Counted from the stretch's first letter, positions 34,091 through 45,220 are shown. The stretch is 64,000 bases of DNA from Ignavibacteria bacterium (GCA_947495975.1 CANMBE010000008.1:1-64000), one strand, 5' to 3'. Numbers and translations: made by a program. The notes: generated by a model from the letters alone, not told the origin.

Positions 34091-35437
34091 TCAACCAGCG
34101 ATCGATTTCTCAATGAGCCCCATACCGATGTCGACTTCTTCTTTGCTAAGATTAAGTGGCGGACGAAATCGGATAGATCTGTCCCCACTTCCAACAAGCA
34201 GAAGTTGATTCTCATACGCACGTGTGAGAAAAGCGTTTCGTTCTTCTTTTGATGGCAGATCAAATGCACAGAAGAGACCAGCCCCCCGGACGTTCGTGAT
34301 ATGATGATCGCTATGTGTGGTAGCTAACTCGCGAAGCTGATCCCTCAGATATGCGCCAACGGTTGCTGCATTCTGCACCAGGTTCTCTTCGTCGATGATC
34401 TCCAGATATTTTGTTGCGCGCACCATGTCAACGAGTGAGCCGCCCCAGGTTGAATTGATTCTGCTTGACGTATGAAAGACGTTGTCTGGAATTTCATCAA
34501 CTCGTGGACCTACGAGAATTCCACAGACCTGCATTTTTTTTCCGAACGACATAATATCGGGGATAACACCAATACCTTCATGCGCCCACCATGTACCCGT
34601 AATGCCAACGCCGGTCTGTACTTCGTCAAAGATGAGCAGCGCCTCATGTTCATCACAAATTGTGCGAAGTTTTTGAAGGAACTCTGGACGGAAATGATTG
34701 TCGCCCCCTTCACCTTGAATCGGCTCAATGATAATCGCTGCAATGTCATCTACATTTTCTGAGAACGCACGCTTGATTTCTTGAATTGCAATTTCTTCGT
34801 GCTTCATCACGAGTTCAATTACTTGCTCATTGGCCGGGAACGTCATGAATGGGGGACTGATACGGGGCCAATGGAAATGTGGCCAGAGTAAGGTCTTTGT
34901 TGGGTCGGTATTGGTCAGAGACATGCAATAACCCGACCTGCCATGGAAGGCAAGCTCAAAGTGCATGATCTGCTGACCTTTTTCTACCGTATGTCCTTTG
35001 GCAAAGTTTTTGCGAACCTTCCAATCGATTGCAGTCTTAAGAGCGTTTTCTACTGCCAGCGTGCCGCCCTCAATAAAGAATGCGTAGCGAAAGTGTTTTG
35101 GAACAGCCAGATTGAAGAATGTTTTTACGAAGGTGGCCATCTCCGTCGTGTAGATGTCGGAATTGGATGGCTTGTTGAGTGCAACCCTACCAAGGTATTC
35201 CACAAAGGCGGGATCGGTCATCTTGGGATGGTTCATGCCAATGGGCATCGACGCAATACACGTAAAAAAGTCGAGATACTCCTTGCCAGTGCGTGCCTCA
35301 ACCAGCCACGTTCCGTGAGAACGTTCAAGATCTATGATGTGATCAAACCCGTCAATGAGCATGTGCTCCCTGAGGGAAGAAAACGTATCATGAGCCGTTA
35401 CGGCAAATCGAGGTGTGTATACGGTCTGGATGTTCAT
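34091..35437 (-). CDS. lat: L-lysine 6-transaminase
   Basis: A 448-residue class III aminotransferase. It has FFIEGGTLAVENALKTA (PLP phosphate site), FELAFHGRSGY, LLIFDEVQTGVG (PLP Asp) and MSFGKKMQVCGIL with the Schiff-base lysine, near residue 300. The GKKMQVCG block is characteristic of lysine epsilon-aminotransferases, which convert lysine to 2-aminoadipate 6-semialdehyde. It stands alone; no semialdehyde dehydrogenase is adjacent. A perfect -7 box ends four bases before the ATG. Confidence 0.9.
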   Translation of the reverse strand: MNIQTVYTPRFAVTAHDTFSSLREHMLIDGFDHIIDLERSHGTWLVEARTGKEYLDFFTCIASMPIGMNHPKMTDPAFVEYLGRVALNKPSNSDIYTTEMATFVKTFFNLAVPKHFRYAFFIEGGTLAVENALKTAIDWKVRKNFAKGHTVEKGQQIMHFELAFHGRSGYCMSLTNTDPTKTLLWPHFHWPRISPPFMTFPANEQVIELVMKHEEIAIQEIKRAFSENVDDIAAIIIEPIQGEGGDNHFRPEFLQKLRTICDEHEALLIFDEVQTGVGITGTWWAHEGIGVIPDIMSFGKKMQVCGILVGPRVDEIPDNVFHTSSRINSTWGGSLVDMVRATKYLEIIDEENLVQNAATVGAYLRDQLRELATTHSDHHITNVRGAGLFCAFDLPSKEERNAFLTRAYENQLLLVGSGDRSIRFRPPLNLSKEEVDIGMGLIEKSIAG

Positions 35438-35441
35438 AGCA

Positions 35442-35449
35442 CAAAGTTA
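35442..35449 (-). promoter_or_regulatory. Putative -7 promoter box (TAACTTTG) for lat
   Basis: An exact TAnnTTTG match on the minus strand; four bases separate it from the ATG at 35437. Transcription would start at or within a base of the start codon. No -33 TTG at the normal distance. Confidence 0.5.
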
Positions 35450-35599
35450 CCAATTGATGATTGTCCTTTGGCACTTCATGGGGGTAACGTGCGGTGTGTC
35501 ACAAGGGCGAGGGTTTTGGGAACATTCGTATATTAAGCTTAGTCGTTCATTCGGCTTCAAACAGCTAAAGCATTTTTCCTCAATGGGATGGGAGACGCA

Positions 35600-36955
35600 A
35601 TGTCAGCAAACGGACACGAAACAGTACCAAAAGCAGGGCTTCAACACCTTCTCCTCTTAGTGGCGCTTATTGCGGTCTTCTCCTTTGGGATCTACCAGTT
35701 TGTGATGCCTAGGGTAGTACAAAGTGCTGTTATTTCGCTGTTTAAGCCCCATGATGAGAAAGACTACGCAGCTTTCAAGCAGGTACAGCCGATGTTGTAT
35801 GCTGTTGTCACTGATAAGTACACAGGCAGTGACGTCCCTAGCGGCACCCCGTTAAAGTCGTACATCAGAACCGACTATATCTTCGACTTTTCGGGCGCAG
35901 TCCGCTCTGAGAAGATTGATGGCTATTCAAAGGGTGGCTCTGAATGGATCGTAAAGGCTAATGGTGAAGGGGGCTTGGGAGAGTCTGCTATCATTATTGA
36001 ACCAGTTATTGGTTTTACCATTCTTGCTCTGGTCTTCGGTATTGGCCTTGGCATCTTTGTTACGTTCTTCATGCCAAGTACCATCGGTTTTATGGCTCAA
36101 AAGGTAGATCGCGAAATTCATCATACAAAAGCTAGGATTCGTCTGCAGACAGGCTTTTCTGATGAGATCGTTGACCTTTTAACAATGCCAGATGGTGACC
36201 TGTCTGTACTCGAGCCACACCAAGTTCGCAGTGCATTTAAGTTTGTTTGGGATCGTACCGCACAAGAAGATGAAGACACTGCTCGTCTAAACGGCAGACG
36301 CCTTGTACGCTACGAAGAAGTATTTACCAATGATATCAACCTTGTAGAATTCCGCATGGAAGTGCTCTATATCCGTATTCAGGAGTTCTTTTCAGACTTC
36401 GTGGTGAAGGAAATGGAAGACACCACAAAGGGAATGCTCTGGTCGAAGAACCGATTTAAGTTGTTAAATGGTCTTCGCCTCTACATGGCCCATCACTTCA
36501 CAGAGAAGTATTCTAACACCGTAACAGGAATGGCCTACTTTGGTGCCGCTATTCTTATCGTAATCATCGGTATCCGTGGTCTGAAATTTATTCCAGCTAC
36601 GAAGCCATCGATGATCCTTGCCGCTATCTCTCTTGAAGGTTCACTTCTAGCACTTCTTGCCTTTGGTTTGGTGTATACAGAAGAAGAAGAGCGGATGGAT
36701 AAAATGATGAAGAAGATGGAAGACGCTAACAAGAACCAACTTGAGACGATGAAGGATGTAGCCGAGGACATGCATGCAATGTCGGGCGCCCTTATAGGCG
36801 AAACTTCTGAAATCATCAAGCGCAAGGTTGAAGCGGCGATTGCCGAAGCACTTTCGAGTGACGACAACGTAAAACGTGTTGTTTCTGACAAAGTAGCCGA
36901 GAAAATCATCATCGCAATGCAAAACGCCTTCCCGAACCCTAACCAGGGCAAGTAA
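35600..36955 (+). CDS. Uncharacterised multi-pass membrane protein
   Basis: A 451-residue protein I do not recognise. GGGAG five bases before ATG 35600 decides the start over an ATG at 35588. There is a hydrophobic helix near residues 15-37 (LLLLVALIAVFSFGIYQFV), an extracytoplasmic or loop segment, a second helix pair-like stretch around 140-165 (IGFTILALVFGIGLGIFVTFF), a charged middle region, two more helices around 310-355, and a charged C-terminal coiled coil (EEERMDKMMKKMEDANKNQ, then an amphipathic tail). The gene has its own strong terminator and precedes the C25 peptidase. No function is proposed. Confidence 0.7.
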   Translation: MSANGHETVPKAGLQHLLLLVALIAVFSFGIYQFVMPRVVQSAVISLFKPHDEKDYAAFKQVQPMLYAVVTDKYTGSDVPSGTPLKSYIRTDYIFDFSGAVRSEKIDGYSKGGSEWIVKANGEGGLGESAIIIEPVIGFTILALVFGIGLGIFVTFFMPSTIGFMAQKVDREIHHTKARIRLQTGFSDEIVDLLTMPDGDLSVLEPHQVRSAFKFVWDRTAQEDEDTARLNGRRLVRYEEVFTNDINLVEFRMEVLYIRIQEFFSDFVVKEMEDTTKGMLWSKNRFKLLNGLRLYMAHHFTEKYSNTVTGMAYFGAAILIVIIGIRGLKFIPATKPSMILAAISLEGSLLALLAFGLVYTEEEERMDKMMKKMEDANKNQLETMKDVAEDMHAMSGALIGETSEIIKRKVEAAIAEALSSDDNVKRVVSDKVAEKIIIAMQNAFPNPNQGK

Positions 36956-36979
36956 CCTCCGTACACGAACTGTGTCTCT

Positions 36980-37020
36980 GCGCCGTGGTACCTTATTGGT
37001 AGCACGGCGCTCTATTTTTT
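36980..37020 (+). terminator. Intrinsic terminator after the membrane protein gene
   Basis: GCGCCGTG (36980-36987) pairs perfectly with CACGGCGC (37003-37010), followed by TCTATTTTTT. It ends only ten bases before the ATG of the C25 peptidase gene, so that gene needs read-through or a promoter embedded in the terminator (TATTTTTTG is close to TAnnTTTG). Confidence 0.85.
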
Positions 37021-37030
37021 GGGCACTTTC

Positions 37031-40000
37031 ATGATCCTTCGTACTCTGTTCGTTCTCTTGATCGCTTCTGTTGCAACGTTTGCTCAGCAAATGCTTGGAC
37101 CTACCAGTGCGTCATTTGGCCTTGCAAAGCAGGGTGATAAGAAGAGTTTTGCCCTCTATGTGCCGCGCACGGGCGCGTTGGAACTTGTTGTACGGCCTGC
37201 CAGGCTCCAAGGCATGGTTTCGGTGACACGCTCGGGCAGCTATGGCGGACAGGCGATGGCGGTGATAAACGTTAAACCACATGCAGATTCACTTTTTATT
37301 ACCGTCAGTTGGAAGGAGCCCCTTGTTCGCGGTTCTCGCTTCGTACCTCCAGTTTCTGCCCCACTCCTCAACGCCGAATGGCGCGAGTCAAACAGAAGCC
37401 ACCAAACAGAGAAAATGGAACAGGCGCAGGGTGGAGTCGATCCATCGCTCTGGTACGATCCCACACAGCCCCATACACGCATTGAAACCGCGTTTGACGG
37501 AGTAGCAACCATCCTTGCTGACGACGTGCTCGTGACAACTCCTGAGCTAGCTAATGCCGATACATCAAAGCTTGCACTTATGTGGCGCGGCACCGAACAA
37601 CATCTGTTTATCGTTGATGCCGATGGCAGCAATACGTTTACGTCTGGCGATTCGATTGTCTTTATGGGCCGGCATCCTCAAGGCGATACATCGTGGTTAG
37701 ATGTGCAGGATACTACGGCAGTGTTCTTTCTGACAACACGAACGGTTGGGACACGCCTGAGAATGGCAACATTGAATGTACCGGGCGTCACAACACAAAA
37801 AGTTCGCTCTCTCTTTGTGAATGAGCGTATTGAACTCGATACTGGATATTATCATCCAGGAAGCGACAATAACGAGGACTATTCAACCTACGCTACGCCC
37901 TTAACTCGTTTTGAGGGATTCTATTGGGAAGCCCTCAATGGCCGTGCAAAACAATTTGCAACACATACCCTGCGCTTTACGCCAAGTGGTGAAGGCGATG
38001 TTTCAGTGACTGCCGATGTTGTTGCATCAACAAATCCGTCTACGTATAACCCCGACCATGGAATAGACGTGTCAGTCAATGGTGCGCCCTCTGTTGGCGT
38101 TGTTGGCGATGGTTTTGTACGTTACGATATCACGTCAACAACATCTGGAAGTGTAATGCCCTCAGGGCTGCAATCTGTTCGTCTCTATGCAACAGGAATT
38201 CCTGGACTAGATGCAACGCCAGACTGGTTTAGCGAAGTGTTACTCGATGCATTTACTTTGAAGGGGCTGGCCGCTCCCGTTTTGGAAAATGGTCGGTTAC
38301 GCGGACGCGTCACAACGATCGCTGATGCAGAGCTCATGATTGAGAATACGTTACGTGGCGCCGCATATGTGATTGATACAACACTGTGGCGTGTTGCGCA
38401 GCTCTCTACATCCGATAGAGGGATTACCGTTCGCGCAGGCATTTCACCCGTGGCGCTTTCATGGCCAGGTGAGCCCACGCTAACAGGTCAGTATGACGCA
38501 ACCTATTGTTTTGATAACGATCATCGGGTTGTGGGAAACATACACGGATACGTGATCGCATCAAGATCTGCAACATCAAATGTGATCCGCCAGGTTGTTG
38601 CTCTGAATGCTGCTGAGTGTGCAGCAGCTATAAATGCACTTTCAACCGATGAGATTGCAACTGTTCTCATTTGTGGTGGCCCAATAACGTCGCCGTTGAT
38701 TTCTGCTCTTCAAGACAAGGGTGTTTCAATATCAACTGAGGACACCCTGTGCATTGTTGCGATCTCTGCTTCAGCGTCCCAGAGAACAGGTGCCACCACA
38801 GAACCAACGCGAGGCCTCAGAATGTTCGCCTCGTCATCAAGGGCGCTGGGCGGAATTGTTCGCACTACATTACCAGGAAATTTGAACAGTGTGTTATGTA
38901 TTGGAGCAGGTAGTGGCGTAGAAAGAGCAAGAGTTCGCGCTGCGTCATTGAAGAATCTTCGTGGTTCTGCAACAAAAGTTGATGTACTTGTTGTTGCGCA
39001 TCCTTCGTTGCGAGCACAGGCAGAACGCTGGGCCGATTACCGTTCAAAGAAAAATAATATTGTTACCCGAGTAGTAAGTGTTGTAGACATTTTTGACGAG
39101 TTCGATGCTGGACGGCATTCACCCGAGGCCGTTCGTTTGTTTCTAAAAGATGCATGGGAAAAAGCCCCTTTACCAAAGCCGACACATTGTGTTCTTTTTG
39201 GTACGGCAACGTGGGACGTACGAGTTGTTGTGAAGGGTGGTAATGCACGGTCCGTGCGTCCGGATCTCGTGCCAACATATGGGCGGCCCAGCAGTGACTA
39301 TTGGTTTGGCCTGCTCGATGATCCCAATGACGTTTCGACTCCAGAACTCATCGTCTCGCGTTTTCCAGTGCTCAATGATGCTGAAGCACGGTTTATGATT
39401 GATAAGATTATTGTTGCTGATTCCTTAGCGTATTCTCCGTGGCAACGCAAGTTTCTTTATGCCGGTGGTGGGGAAACAGTAGACGAAGGACTTTGCCAGA
39501 TATATCAAGACATGTTGGGTGATGTTTTTGAAACCGGTATTAATTACACGAAGCCAACCCTTTGCATAGACACCGTTACAATTTGTAAATCCACAAGTGA
39601 TAATCCCGGATTTGAAATACGTCAGAACGTGAATGCCGGTGTTGCGCTCATGAACTACATTGGGCATGGGGGCACAGAAATATTTGACATCAAAGGGTGG
39701 GACCCAGAAGATCTATCGAACGAAGGTAAATACCCAGTGTTGGCGACGTTCTCCTGTTTGACTGGCGCCTTTTCAAATTCAAGTGTGATGTGTCGCAACG
39801 GTCAATATTTGCTGCAGCCACAGGCCGGATTTGTTGCTGCCATTGGAGCAACGGGCTGGCAATACAAGATTGTTGTTACGCAACTCTTGACTGAAGTGCA
39901 TGAGGTGATGCGTACCACAACTATTCGTGACCTCGGGTTGTTGACATATGAAGCAAAGCGTGGGATGTCAGAATCAACACAGCAGTTTGCGATAAATTCA

Positions 40001-42643
40001 TCGATGCAATTCGCAATTCTTGGCGACCCATTTACACGAGTGAACATCGACACTACACCACAGGTATCAATTGCAAGCGATCGCGTCCTCGTAACGTCTT
40101 CAATAGGGGGCTCCCAAATCCGCGAAGACGATGACTCTGCATTTGTTGACGTTACAATCTGGAGTGAAGGTATCGGAACAGATCTCCCGTATCAAGTCAC
40201 ACTGAGACATCGTTACCAGAATGTTCTTGATAGCTCATCGATTGTTGTGCCAGGCGGACTGTGCCGTGAGGAAACTGTGCGATTTGTTGTAAACGTTGAT
40301 GGTAGAGTTGGTACGCATTCGTTAGACATCGAAGTAGATCCACAAGGTAGCTTTGGAGATCGGCGAGCTGACAACCGCGTGCAAGCTACATTTGATGTCT
40401 TTGCTCGTTCGCTGCTCATCTTGCAGCCAGACCCATATGGAATCATCGATATTGGATCTGTTCGAGCAAGAGTGATTGATATACTGTCAACGCCATCGAA
40501 TACCTACAAAGTAGAAATGGTGCTCTCAGCATCTCAAGACACATCCACAATAATGCTGAGATCACTCTCTGAAGAGATTACGCGTGATGGTAGTCTTGTA
40601 GACTGGAATACGTTGCGAGCGGGAATTGGATTTGCATTTGAAGCTGATGCGTGGCTTGGCGTATGGGCCATTGATACAACCACTCAACGCCGCACTGCCA
40701 TTGCCTGGATGCCCGTGAAGTATGCTCAGCGTCCACGTAATGAACCGATGCTCCATGAAGTTGGGGCAGTGCATGCAATACGTGAACATCCGTTGATTCA
40801 AACGGAGCCCCTTATCTACGATTCTTTATCACGCACAATAAAGATTGGCTCGTACAACAAAAATATCTTTGTGCGATCAAGTGGGGTAATGACGGCAGAT
40901 CCTGATCGAGATCCAATTTTGAATGTTACGATTGGACAAGCAACAATCTTTCAAAGTGCGTTTCGCTCCGGTCTAAACATTGTCGTACTCGGTCAACGAG
41001 ACTCTATACCGCGAATCATTCGTCGGTATGATACTTCGCCAAACCCACAGCCAATTGAGGCAGGTCACAATGGTTTTGCGAGAGAGTGTATTAACTTCTT
41101 GCGCGACTCGGTTGCAAATACCGATCGTGTTGTCATTGCAGCATGCAACGAATCATTTACGCGTTTTGTAAATGATGATCTGCTAGACTCACTCAAGCTT
41201 GAGTTACGTCGGTTTGGTTCTCGTCTCTGCGACTCGCTCAACGTTGCTTCCTCTTTTGCCTTCATTGGTTCCCGTATATCTATCTCAGGCAAGGCACAAG
41301 AATCATGGAAAGGGGCTCCTGCGTTCATGGTCACTATTGATTCTTCTTTGAGCTTTCACTATCCGAGTGGAAAAGCCTTTAGCGCATCCATTGGTAGAGC
41401 GCGCAGATGGGAGTCGGTTTCATTTGGCTCTACAGGGTTGGTACGATCAGTGCTCTATGGAATGCAACCAAGCAATGGTGAAGCGATTGTGCTCGATACT
41501 ACTGGCACGTGGACGCCATCCGCTGGCTCTGCAGCCGTTACACATGTGAGCTATGTGTGGGAGCTGTTTGGCACGGAAGAAACGCCTGATGCATCGATTG
41601 GCGATATCACTGCGAAGTACGAGCCCCTTCCCCAATGGATTGTTGAACCAGATGCGTTAACGATTCAGCCAGACACAATTCTCCGAGGTGATACAGCCCG
41701 CGTGAGCGTGCGCATTCGCAATGCTCGAACAGGATTCAATACCCCTACTTCGAAGGTCATGCTGCATGTGCATGATGCATTGACGAATGATATTGTTGGA
41801 CAACAAAGCACTGAATTTTCTGCGATTGCTGCGAACGGCGTGTTCAATGTCACATTGAACGTACCAAGCAATGTTCTGCCGACACGCTCGCGACTTCTTT
41901 CGGTACTCGATATAGATCCAACAGAGCCCGAGCTATTTATTGTGCGCGATCGTGCCGAGCGCCTACTGACGATTTCAGAAGACAACACAAAGCCAACCAT
42001 TGAACCATATGTGGATGGTAGGTACCTTTCTGAAGGGGGCTGGGTGTACCGCGAACCTCGTTTCGAGATTCGTGTGCGCGATGATTCGCCCCTTAGCATC
42101 AGTGATCCCGAGCGTATGATCGTCTTTGTTAATGGACAACGCATTCGACAGACTTCTGCCGATGGCTACCAGTTTTTGACCACTCAGGAAGCGCAAATTG
42201 AGTGGCCAAATAGCGACGTGCGAGCGGCTATGAGGTTTAGATTTCCGCTTGAACTAGGGCAGAATCTCTTAATCGTCCGAGCCACCGACGCGTCGAACAA
42301 CTCCGATACCCTAGAAATACCTTTGTACACATCAACTGAAACCCGGCTGGATGGAGTGACTATTGCTCCAAACCCAACAAGCGGTTCTGTGAGCTTCATC
42401 GTTGCGTTGGTTTCAGATGTGTTGGTTTCCCAAGCCTCGATGGGTATTTACGACGTCCAGGGCAGGTTAGTCCGCGTCCTTACTGGCAATGTGCAGATGG
42501 GAGAGGGGCGTGTAGAGTGGGATGGCCGAGGAGACGCCGGCGAGGTGCTTGCCCCGGGCGTATATGCGTGGAATCTCATGGTTCTCGACGCCTCCGGAGG
42601 TACAAAAACAACTACTTCGGGCACACTCGTAATAGTGCGGTAA
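37031..42643 (+). CDS. C25-family (gingipain/PorU-like) cysteine peptidase with T9SS sorting domain
   Basis: A 1,870-residue secreted protein with a signal peptide (MILRTLFVLLIASVATFA). The C25 peptidase core lies around residues 660-1020: VLFGTATWDVRVV, VSRFPVLNDAEARF, then the catalytic pair His879 (NYIGHGGTEIF) and Cys909 (LATFSCLTGAFSN). A gingipain-like Ig region and long beta-rich domains follow. The last ~95 residues (VTIAPNPTSGSVSF, YDVQGRLVRVL, LAPGVYAWNLMV) form a FlgD-like type A sorting domain. PorU is the T9SS sortase that cleaves such domains; this protein could be PorU or another C25 enzyme. porV, its usual neighbour, is not in the window. The start at 37031 fits the signal peptide. 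Confidence 0.85.
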   Translation: MILRTLFVLLIASVATFAQQMLGPTSASFGLAKQGDKKSFALYVPRTGALELVVRPARLQGMVSVTRSGSYGGQAMAVINVKPHADSLFITVSWKEPLVRGSRFVPPVSAPLLNAEWRESNRSHQTEKMEQAQGGVDPSLWYDPTQPHTRIETAFDGVATILADDVLVTTPELANADTSKLALMWRGTEQHLFIVDADGSNTFTSGDSIVFMGRHPQGDTSWLDVQDTTAVFFLTTRTVGTRLRMATLNVPGVTTQKVRSLFVNERIELDTGYYHPGSDNNEDYSTYATPLTRFEGFYWEALNGRAKQFATHTLRFTPSGEGDVSVTADVVASTNPSTYNPDHGIDVSVNGAPSVGVVGDGFVRYDITSTTSGSVMPSGLQSVRLYATGIPGLDATPDWFSEVLLDAFTLKGLAAPVLENGRLRGRVTTIADAELMIENTLRGAAYVIDTTLWRVAQLSTSDRGITVRAGISPVALSWPGEPTLTGQYDATYCFDNDHRVVGNIHGYVIASRSATSNVIRQVVALNAAECAAAINALSTDEIATVLICGGPITSPLISALQDKGVSISTEDTLCIVAISASASQRTGATTEPTRGLRMFASSSRALGGIVRTTLPGNLNSVLCIGAGSGVERARVRAASLKNLRGSATKVDVLVVAHPSLRAQAERWADYRSKKNNIVTRVVSVVDIFDEFDAGRHSPEAVRLFLKDAWEKAPLPKPTHCVLFGTATWDVRVVVKGGNARSVRPDLVPTYGRPSSDYWFGLLDDPNDVSTPELIVSRFPVLNDAEARFMIDKIIVADSLAYSPWQRKFLYAGGGETVDEGLCQIYQDMLGDVFETGINYTKPTLCIDTVTICKSTSDNPGFEIRQNVNAGVALMNYIGHGGTEIFDIKGWDPEDLSNEGKYPVLATFSCLTGAFSNSSVMCRNGQYLLQPQAGFVAAIGATGWQYKIVVTQLLTEVHEVMRTTTIRDLGLLTYEAKRGMSESTQQFAINSSMQFAILGDPFTRVNIDTTPQVSIASDRVLVTSSIGGSQIREDDDSAFVDVTIWSEGIGTDLPYQVTLRHRYQNVLDSSSIVVPGGLCREETVRFVVNVDGRVGTHSLDIEVDPQGSFGDRRADNRVQATFDVFARSLLILQPDPYGIIDIGSVRARVIDILSTPSNTYKVEMVLSASQDTSTIMLRSLSEEITRDGSLVDWNTLRAGIGFAFEADAWLGVWAIDTTTQRRTAIAWMPVKYAQRPRNEPMLHEVGAVHAIREHPLIQTEPLIYDSLSRTIKIGSYNKNIFVRSSGVMTADPDRDPILNVTIGQATIFQSAFRSGLNIVVLGQRDSIPRIIRRYDTSPNPQPIEAGHNGFARECINFLRDSVANTDRVVIAACNESFTRFVNDDLLDSLKLELRRFGSRLCDSLNVASSFAFIGSRISISGKAQESWKGAPAFMVTIDSSLSFHYPSGKAFSASIGRARRWESVSFGSTGLVRSVLYGMQPSNGEAIVLDTTGTWTPSAGSAAVTHVSYVWELFGTEETPDASIGDITAKYEPLPQWIVEPDALTIQPDTILRGDTARVSVRIRNARTGFNTPTSKVMLHVHDALTNDIVGQQSTEFSAIAANGVFNVTLNVPSNVLPTRSRLLSVLDIDPTEPELFIVRDRAERLLTISEDNTKPTIEPYVDGRYLSEGGWVYREPRFEIRVRDDSPLSISDPERMIVFVNGQRIRQTSADGYQFLTTQEAQIEWPNSDVRAAMRFRFPLELGQNLLIVRATDASNNSDTLEIPLYTSTETRLDGVTIAPNPTSGSVSFIVALVSDVLVSQASMGIYDVQGRLVRVLTGNVQMGEGRVEWDGRGDAGEVLAPGVYAWNLMVLDASGGTKTTTSGTLVIVR

Positions 42644-42718
42644 AAGCCACACAAAACAACGTACGATTTCGTAAATTGTGGTTCTAATTTTATGGAACCC
42701 AACTGAATTCAAGGGGTT

Positions 42719-45217
42719 ATGGCTCTCTTTAATGAAAAAATTCTGCCCGTCCTAATGGAGGACGAGATGCGGAATTCATATCTCGATTATTCCATGTCGG
42801 TTATCGTCTCCCGCGCCCTTCCGGATGTGCGAGATGGATTGAAACCAGTTCACCGTAGGATCTTGTTTGCGATGTACGAGTTGGGAATGACTCCCAACCG
42901 ACCGTACAAGAAAAGCGCACGTATCGTGGGTGAAGTGTTGGGTAAATATCACCCACACGGAGACTCAGCAGTGTATGACGCCATGGTGCGCCTTGCACAA
43001 ACATGGTCGATGCGCTACACGCTTATTGATGGACAAGGAAACTTTGGTTCGGTAGACGGAGACTCTCCGGCAGCTATGCGATACACGGAAGCTCGTATGG
43101 CCGGAATGGCTATGGAAGTCCTGCGTGATATCGACAAGAACACGGTCAACTTCCGTTCGAACTTCGATGATTCGTTGCAAGAGCCAACGGTCCTGCCGGC
43201 AGTTGTACCTACGCTTCTGATTAACGGGGCTAATGGAATAGCTGTTGGTATGGCAACAAACATTCCGCCGCACAATCTGCGCGAAGTGATCGCTGGTATC
43301 AAAGCCATTATTGCTGACCCTAATGTTACAAATGAAGAACTTCTGAAGTACGTTACTGCACCGGACTTTCCAACGGGTGGTATCATCTATGGTTATGAAG
43401 GTGTGCGTCTTGCGTATACAACAGGGCGTGGCAAGATTCTTGTGCGTGCAAAGGCAAGCATAGAGACCAACAAGCAAGGCCGCGAAGCAATCATCATTAA
43501 CGAGCTTCCTTACCAAGTGGGTAAGGCTGGTCTCATTGAAAAGATTGCCGACCTGGTTAAGGCCAAGTCACTCGAAGACATCTCGGATATCCGTGATGAG
43601 TCTGACCGTGATGGAATGCGCATTGTCATTGAACTCAAGCGTGATGGTGTACCAATGGTTGTGCTGAACAACCTCTACAAGCACACACAAATGCAGGTAA
43701 CGTTCGGCGTTATTATGTTGGCGCTCGTGAATGGTAGGCCACGCATCCTTACGCTCAAAGAACTCATGGAAGAGTTCCTGAAGCACCGTAATGATGTTAT
43801 CGTACGGAGAACAAAGTTTGAGCTAGATGCAGCTGAGAAGCGCGCTCATATCTTGGAAGGATTTGTTATTGCGCTCGATAACATTGACGCAGTAATCAAG
43901 ACTATTCGCGAATCGAAAGATGGACACGAAGCATCGGACAAACTTCAAGCACGCTTTGCACTTTCTGAGATACAAGCCAAAGCAATCCTTGACATGCGCT
44001 TGCAGCGTCTGACCGGTCTAGAGCGTGAGAAAATTCAAGTTGAATATGCCGAGGTCATTCAAACGATCGAGCGTCTGCGCACGATCCTTGCAAGCAAGGA
44101 TATGCAGATGCAAATGATCTCTGAAGAACTCACAGAACTTGAATCGAAGTATGGCGATGAGAGGCGCACACAGGTTGTCTATGATGCCAAGGACTTTACA
44201 CTTGAAGACATGATAGCCAATGAGGAAGTGATCGTCTCGATCTCACACAATGGATACATTAAACGCACCCCGGTAACAACCTATCGCAGGCAACATCGTG
44301 GCGGCCGTGGTGTCTCTGGTGCAGGAACGTATGAAGATGATTGGGTAGAGCACTTGTTCCAGGCCTCTACGCACCATTACATGTTGTTCTTCACGGATCG
44401 TGGCCGCGTCTATCGTCAGAAAGTATATGACATCCCTGAAGGCTCTAGAAATGCCAAGGGCAGATCGCTTGCAAATGTTATTCAAAAGCAGCAGGATGAA
44501 AAGGTAACTGCCTATTTGTCTGTGACAGACTTTGATAGAACAGATATGTACATCTTTATGGCAACCAAATTTGGTACCGTAAAGAAGACGCCCCTCAAAG
44601 ACTTTGCAAACGTAAGAGCAAACGGAATCATCGCTGTTAATCTTGATGATGACGATCGTCTCATCGGTGCTAGACTTACCGATGGTGCCATGGAGATTCT
44701 TATCGGTGCTTCAAACGGACTTGCAGTTCGCTTCCCAGAGTCAGACGTACGTCCAATGGGACGCGCCGCGGCAGGCGTTAAGGGAATCTCGCTCTTGGCT
44801 GAGAATTACGTGATCTCATTAACTGCAGTACGGCGCGCAGACGCACAGATCATCGTTGTTGGTACTCGTGGAATGGGCAAGCGCACGATGGTTGAAGAAT
44901 TCCGCATGACAAAGCGCGGAGCCAAGGGTGTGATTGCTATGAACATCACAGAGAAGACTGGTCCTATCTGCGCAATTCTTGAAGTGCATGACACGCAAGA
45001 TCTCGTTGTGATCACCACGAATGGTATTCTCATCCGTCAGCAGGTGAAGGATGTCCGCCAGCTCGGGCGTAATACACAAGGTGTGCGTCTCATTCGCTTG
45101 GAAGAAGGCGATCAGATTGCGGATATCACGATGGTGACGCGAGACGAAGATGTGGAAGAAGGAGCCGAGGGTCTAGAGGACGCCAACGGCGGTGATACAC
45201 CAACAACAGAAGCATAA
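42719..45217 (+). CDS. gyrA: DNA gyrase subunit A
   Basis: An 832-residue subunit that cuts and rejoins DNA; with GyrB it introduces negative supercoils. Catalytic Tyr122 is in AAMRYTEAR. The quinolone region reads [10 protein letters not shown] with Ser83 and Asp87, the susceptible-type residues at E. coli numbering. The C-terminal pinwheel carries a GyrA box ([12 protein letters not shown]), which separates it from ParC. The acidic tail ([12 protein letters not shown]) is common. gyrB is not in the window. A strong terminator hairpin follows the stop and runs into the next gene. Confidence 0.97.
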   Translation: MALFNEKILPVLMEDEMRNSYLDYSMSVIVSRALPDVRDGLKPVHRRILFAMYELGMTPNRPYKKSARIVGEVLGKYHPHGDSAVYDAMVRLAQTWSMRYTLIDGQGNFGSVDGDSPAAMRYTEARMAGMAMEVLRDIDKNTVNFRSNFDDSLQEPTVLPAVVPTLLINGANGIAVGMATNIPPHNLREVIAGIKAIIADPNVTNEELLKYVTAPDFPTGGIIYGYEGVRLAYTTGRGKILVRAKASIETNKQGREAIIINELPYQVGKAGLIEKIADLVKAKSLEDISDIRDESDRDGMRIVIELKRDGVPMVVLNNLYKHTQMQVTFGVIMLALVNGRPRILTLKELMEEFLKHRNDVIVRRTKFELDAAEKRAHILEGFVIALDNIDAVIKTIRESKDGHEASDKLQARFALSEIQAKAILDMRLQRLTGLEREKIQVEYAEVIQTIERLRTILASKDMQMQMISEELTELESKYGDERRTQVVYDAKDFTLEDMIANEEVIVSISHNGYIKRTPVTTYRRQHRGGRGVSGAGTYEDDWVEHLFQASTHHYMLFFTDRGRVYRQKVYDIPEGSRNAKGRSLANVIQKQQDEKVTAYLSVTDFDRTDMYIFMATKFGTVKKTPLKDFANVRANGIIAVNLDDDDRLIGARLTDGAMEILIGASNGLAVRFPESDVRPMGRAAAGVKGISLLAENYVISLTAVRRADAQIIVVGTRGMGKRTMVEEFRMTKRGAKGVIAMNITEKTGPICAILEVHDTQDLVVITTNGILIRQQVKDVRQLGRNTQGVRLIRLEEGDQIADITMVTRDEDVEEGAEGLEDANGGDTPTTEA

Positions 45218-45220
45218 AAT

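Noticed and set aside
34943-35536. A 197-codon plus-strand frame
   Set aside because: Antisense to lat and running through its promoter; no recognisable domain.
42965-43516. A 183-codon minus-strand frame
   Set aside because: Antisense to the highly conserved gyrA core; Cys/His-rich noise.
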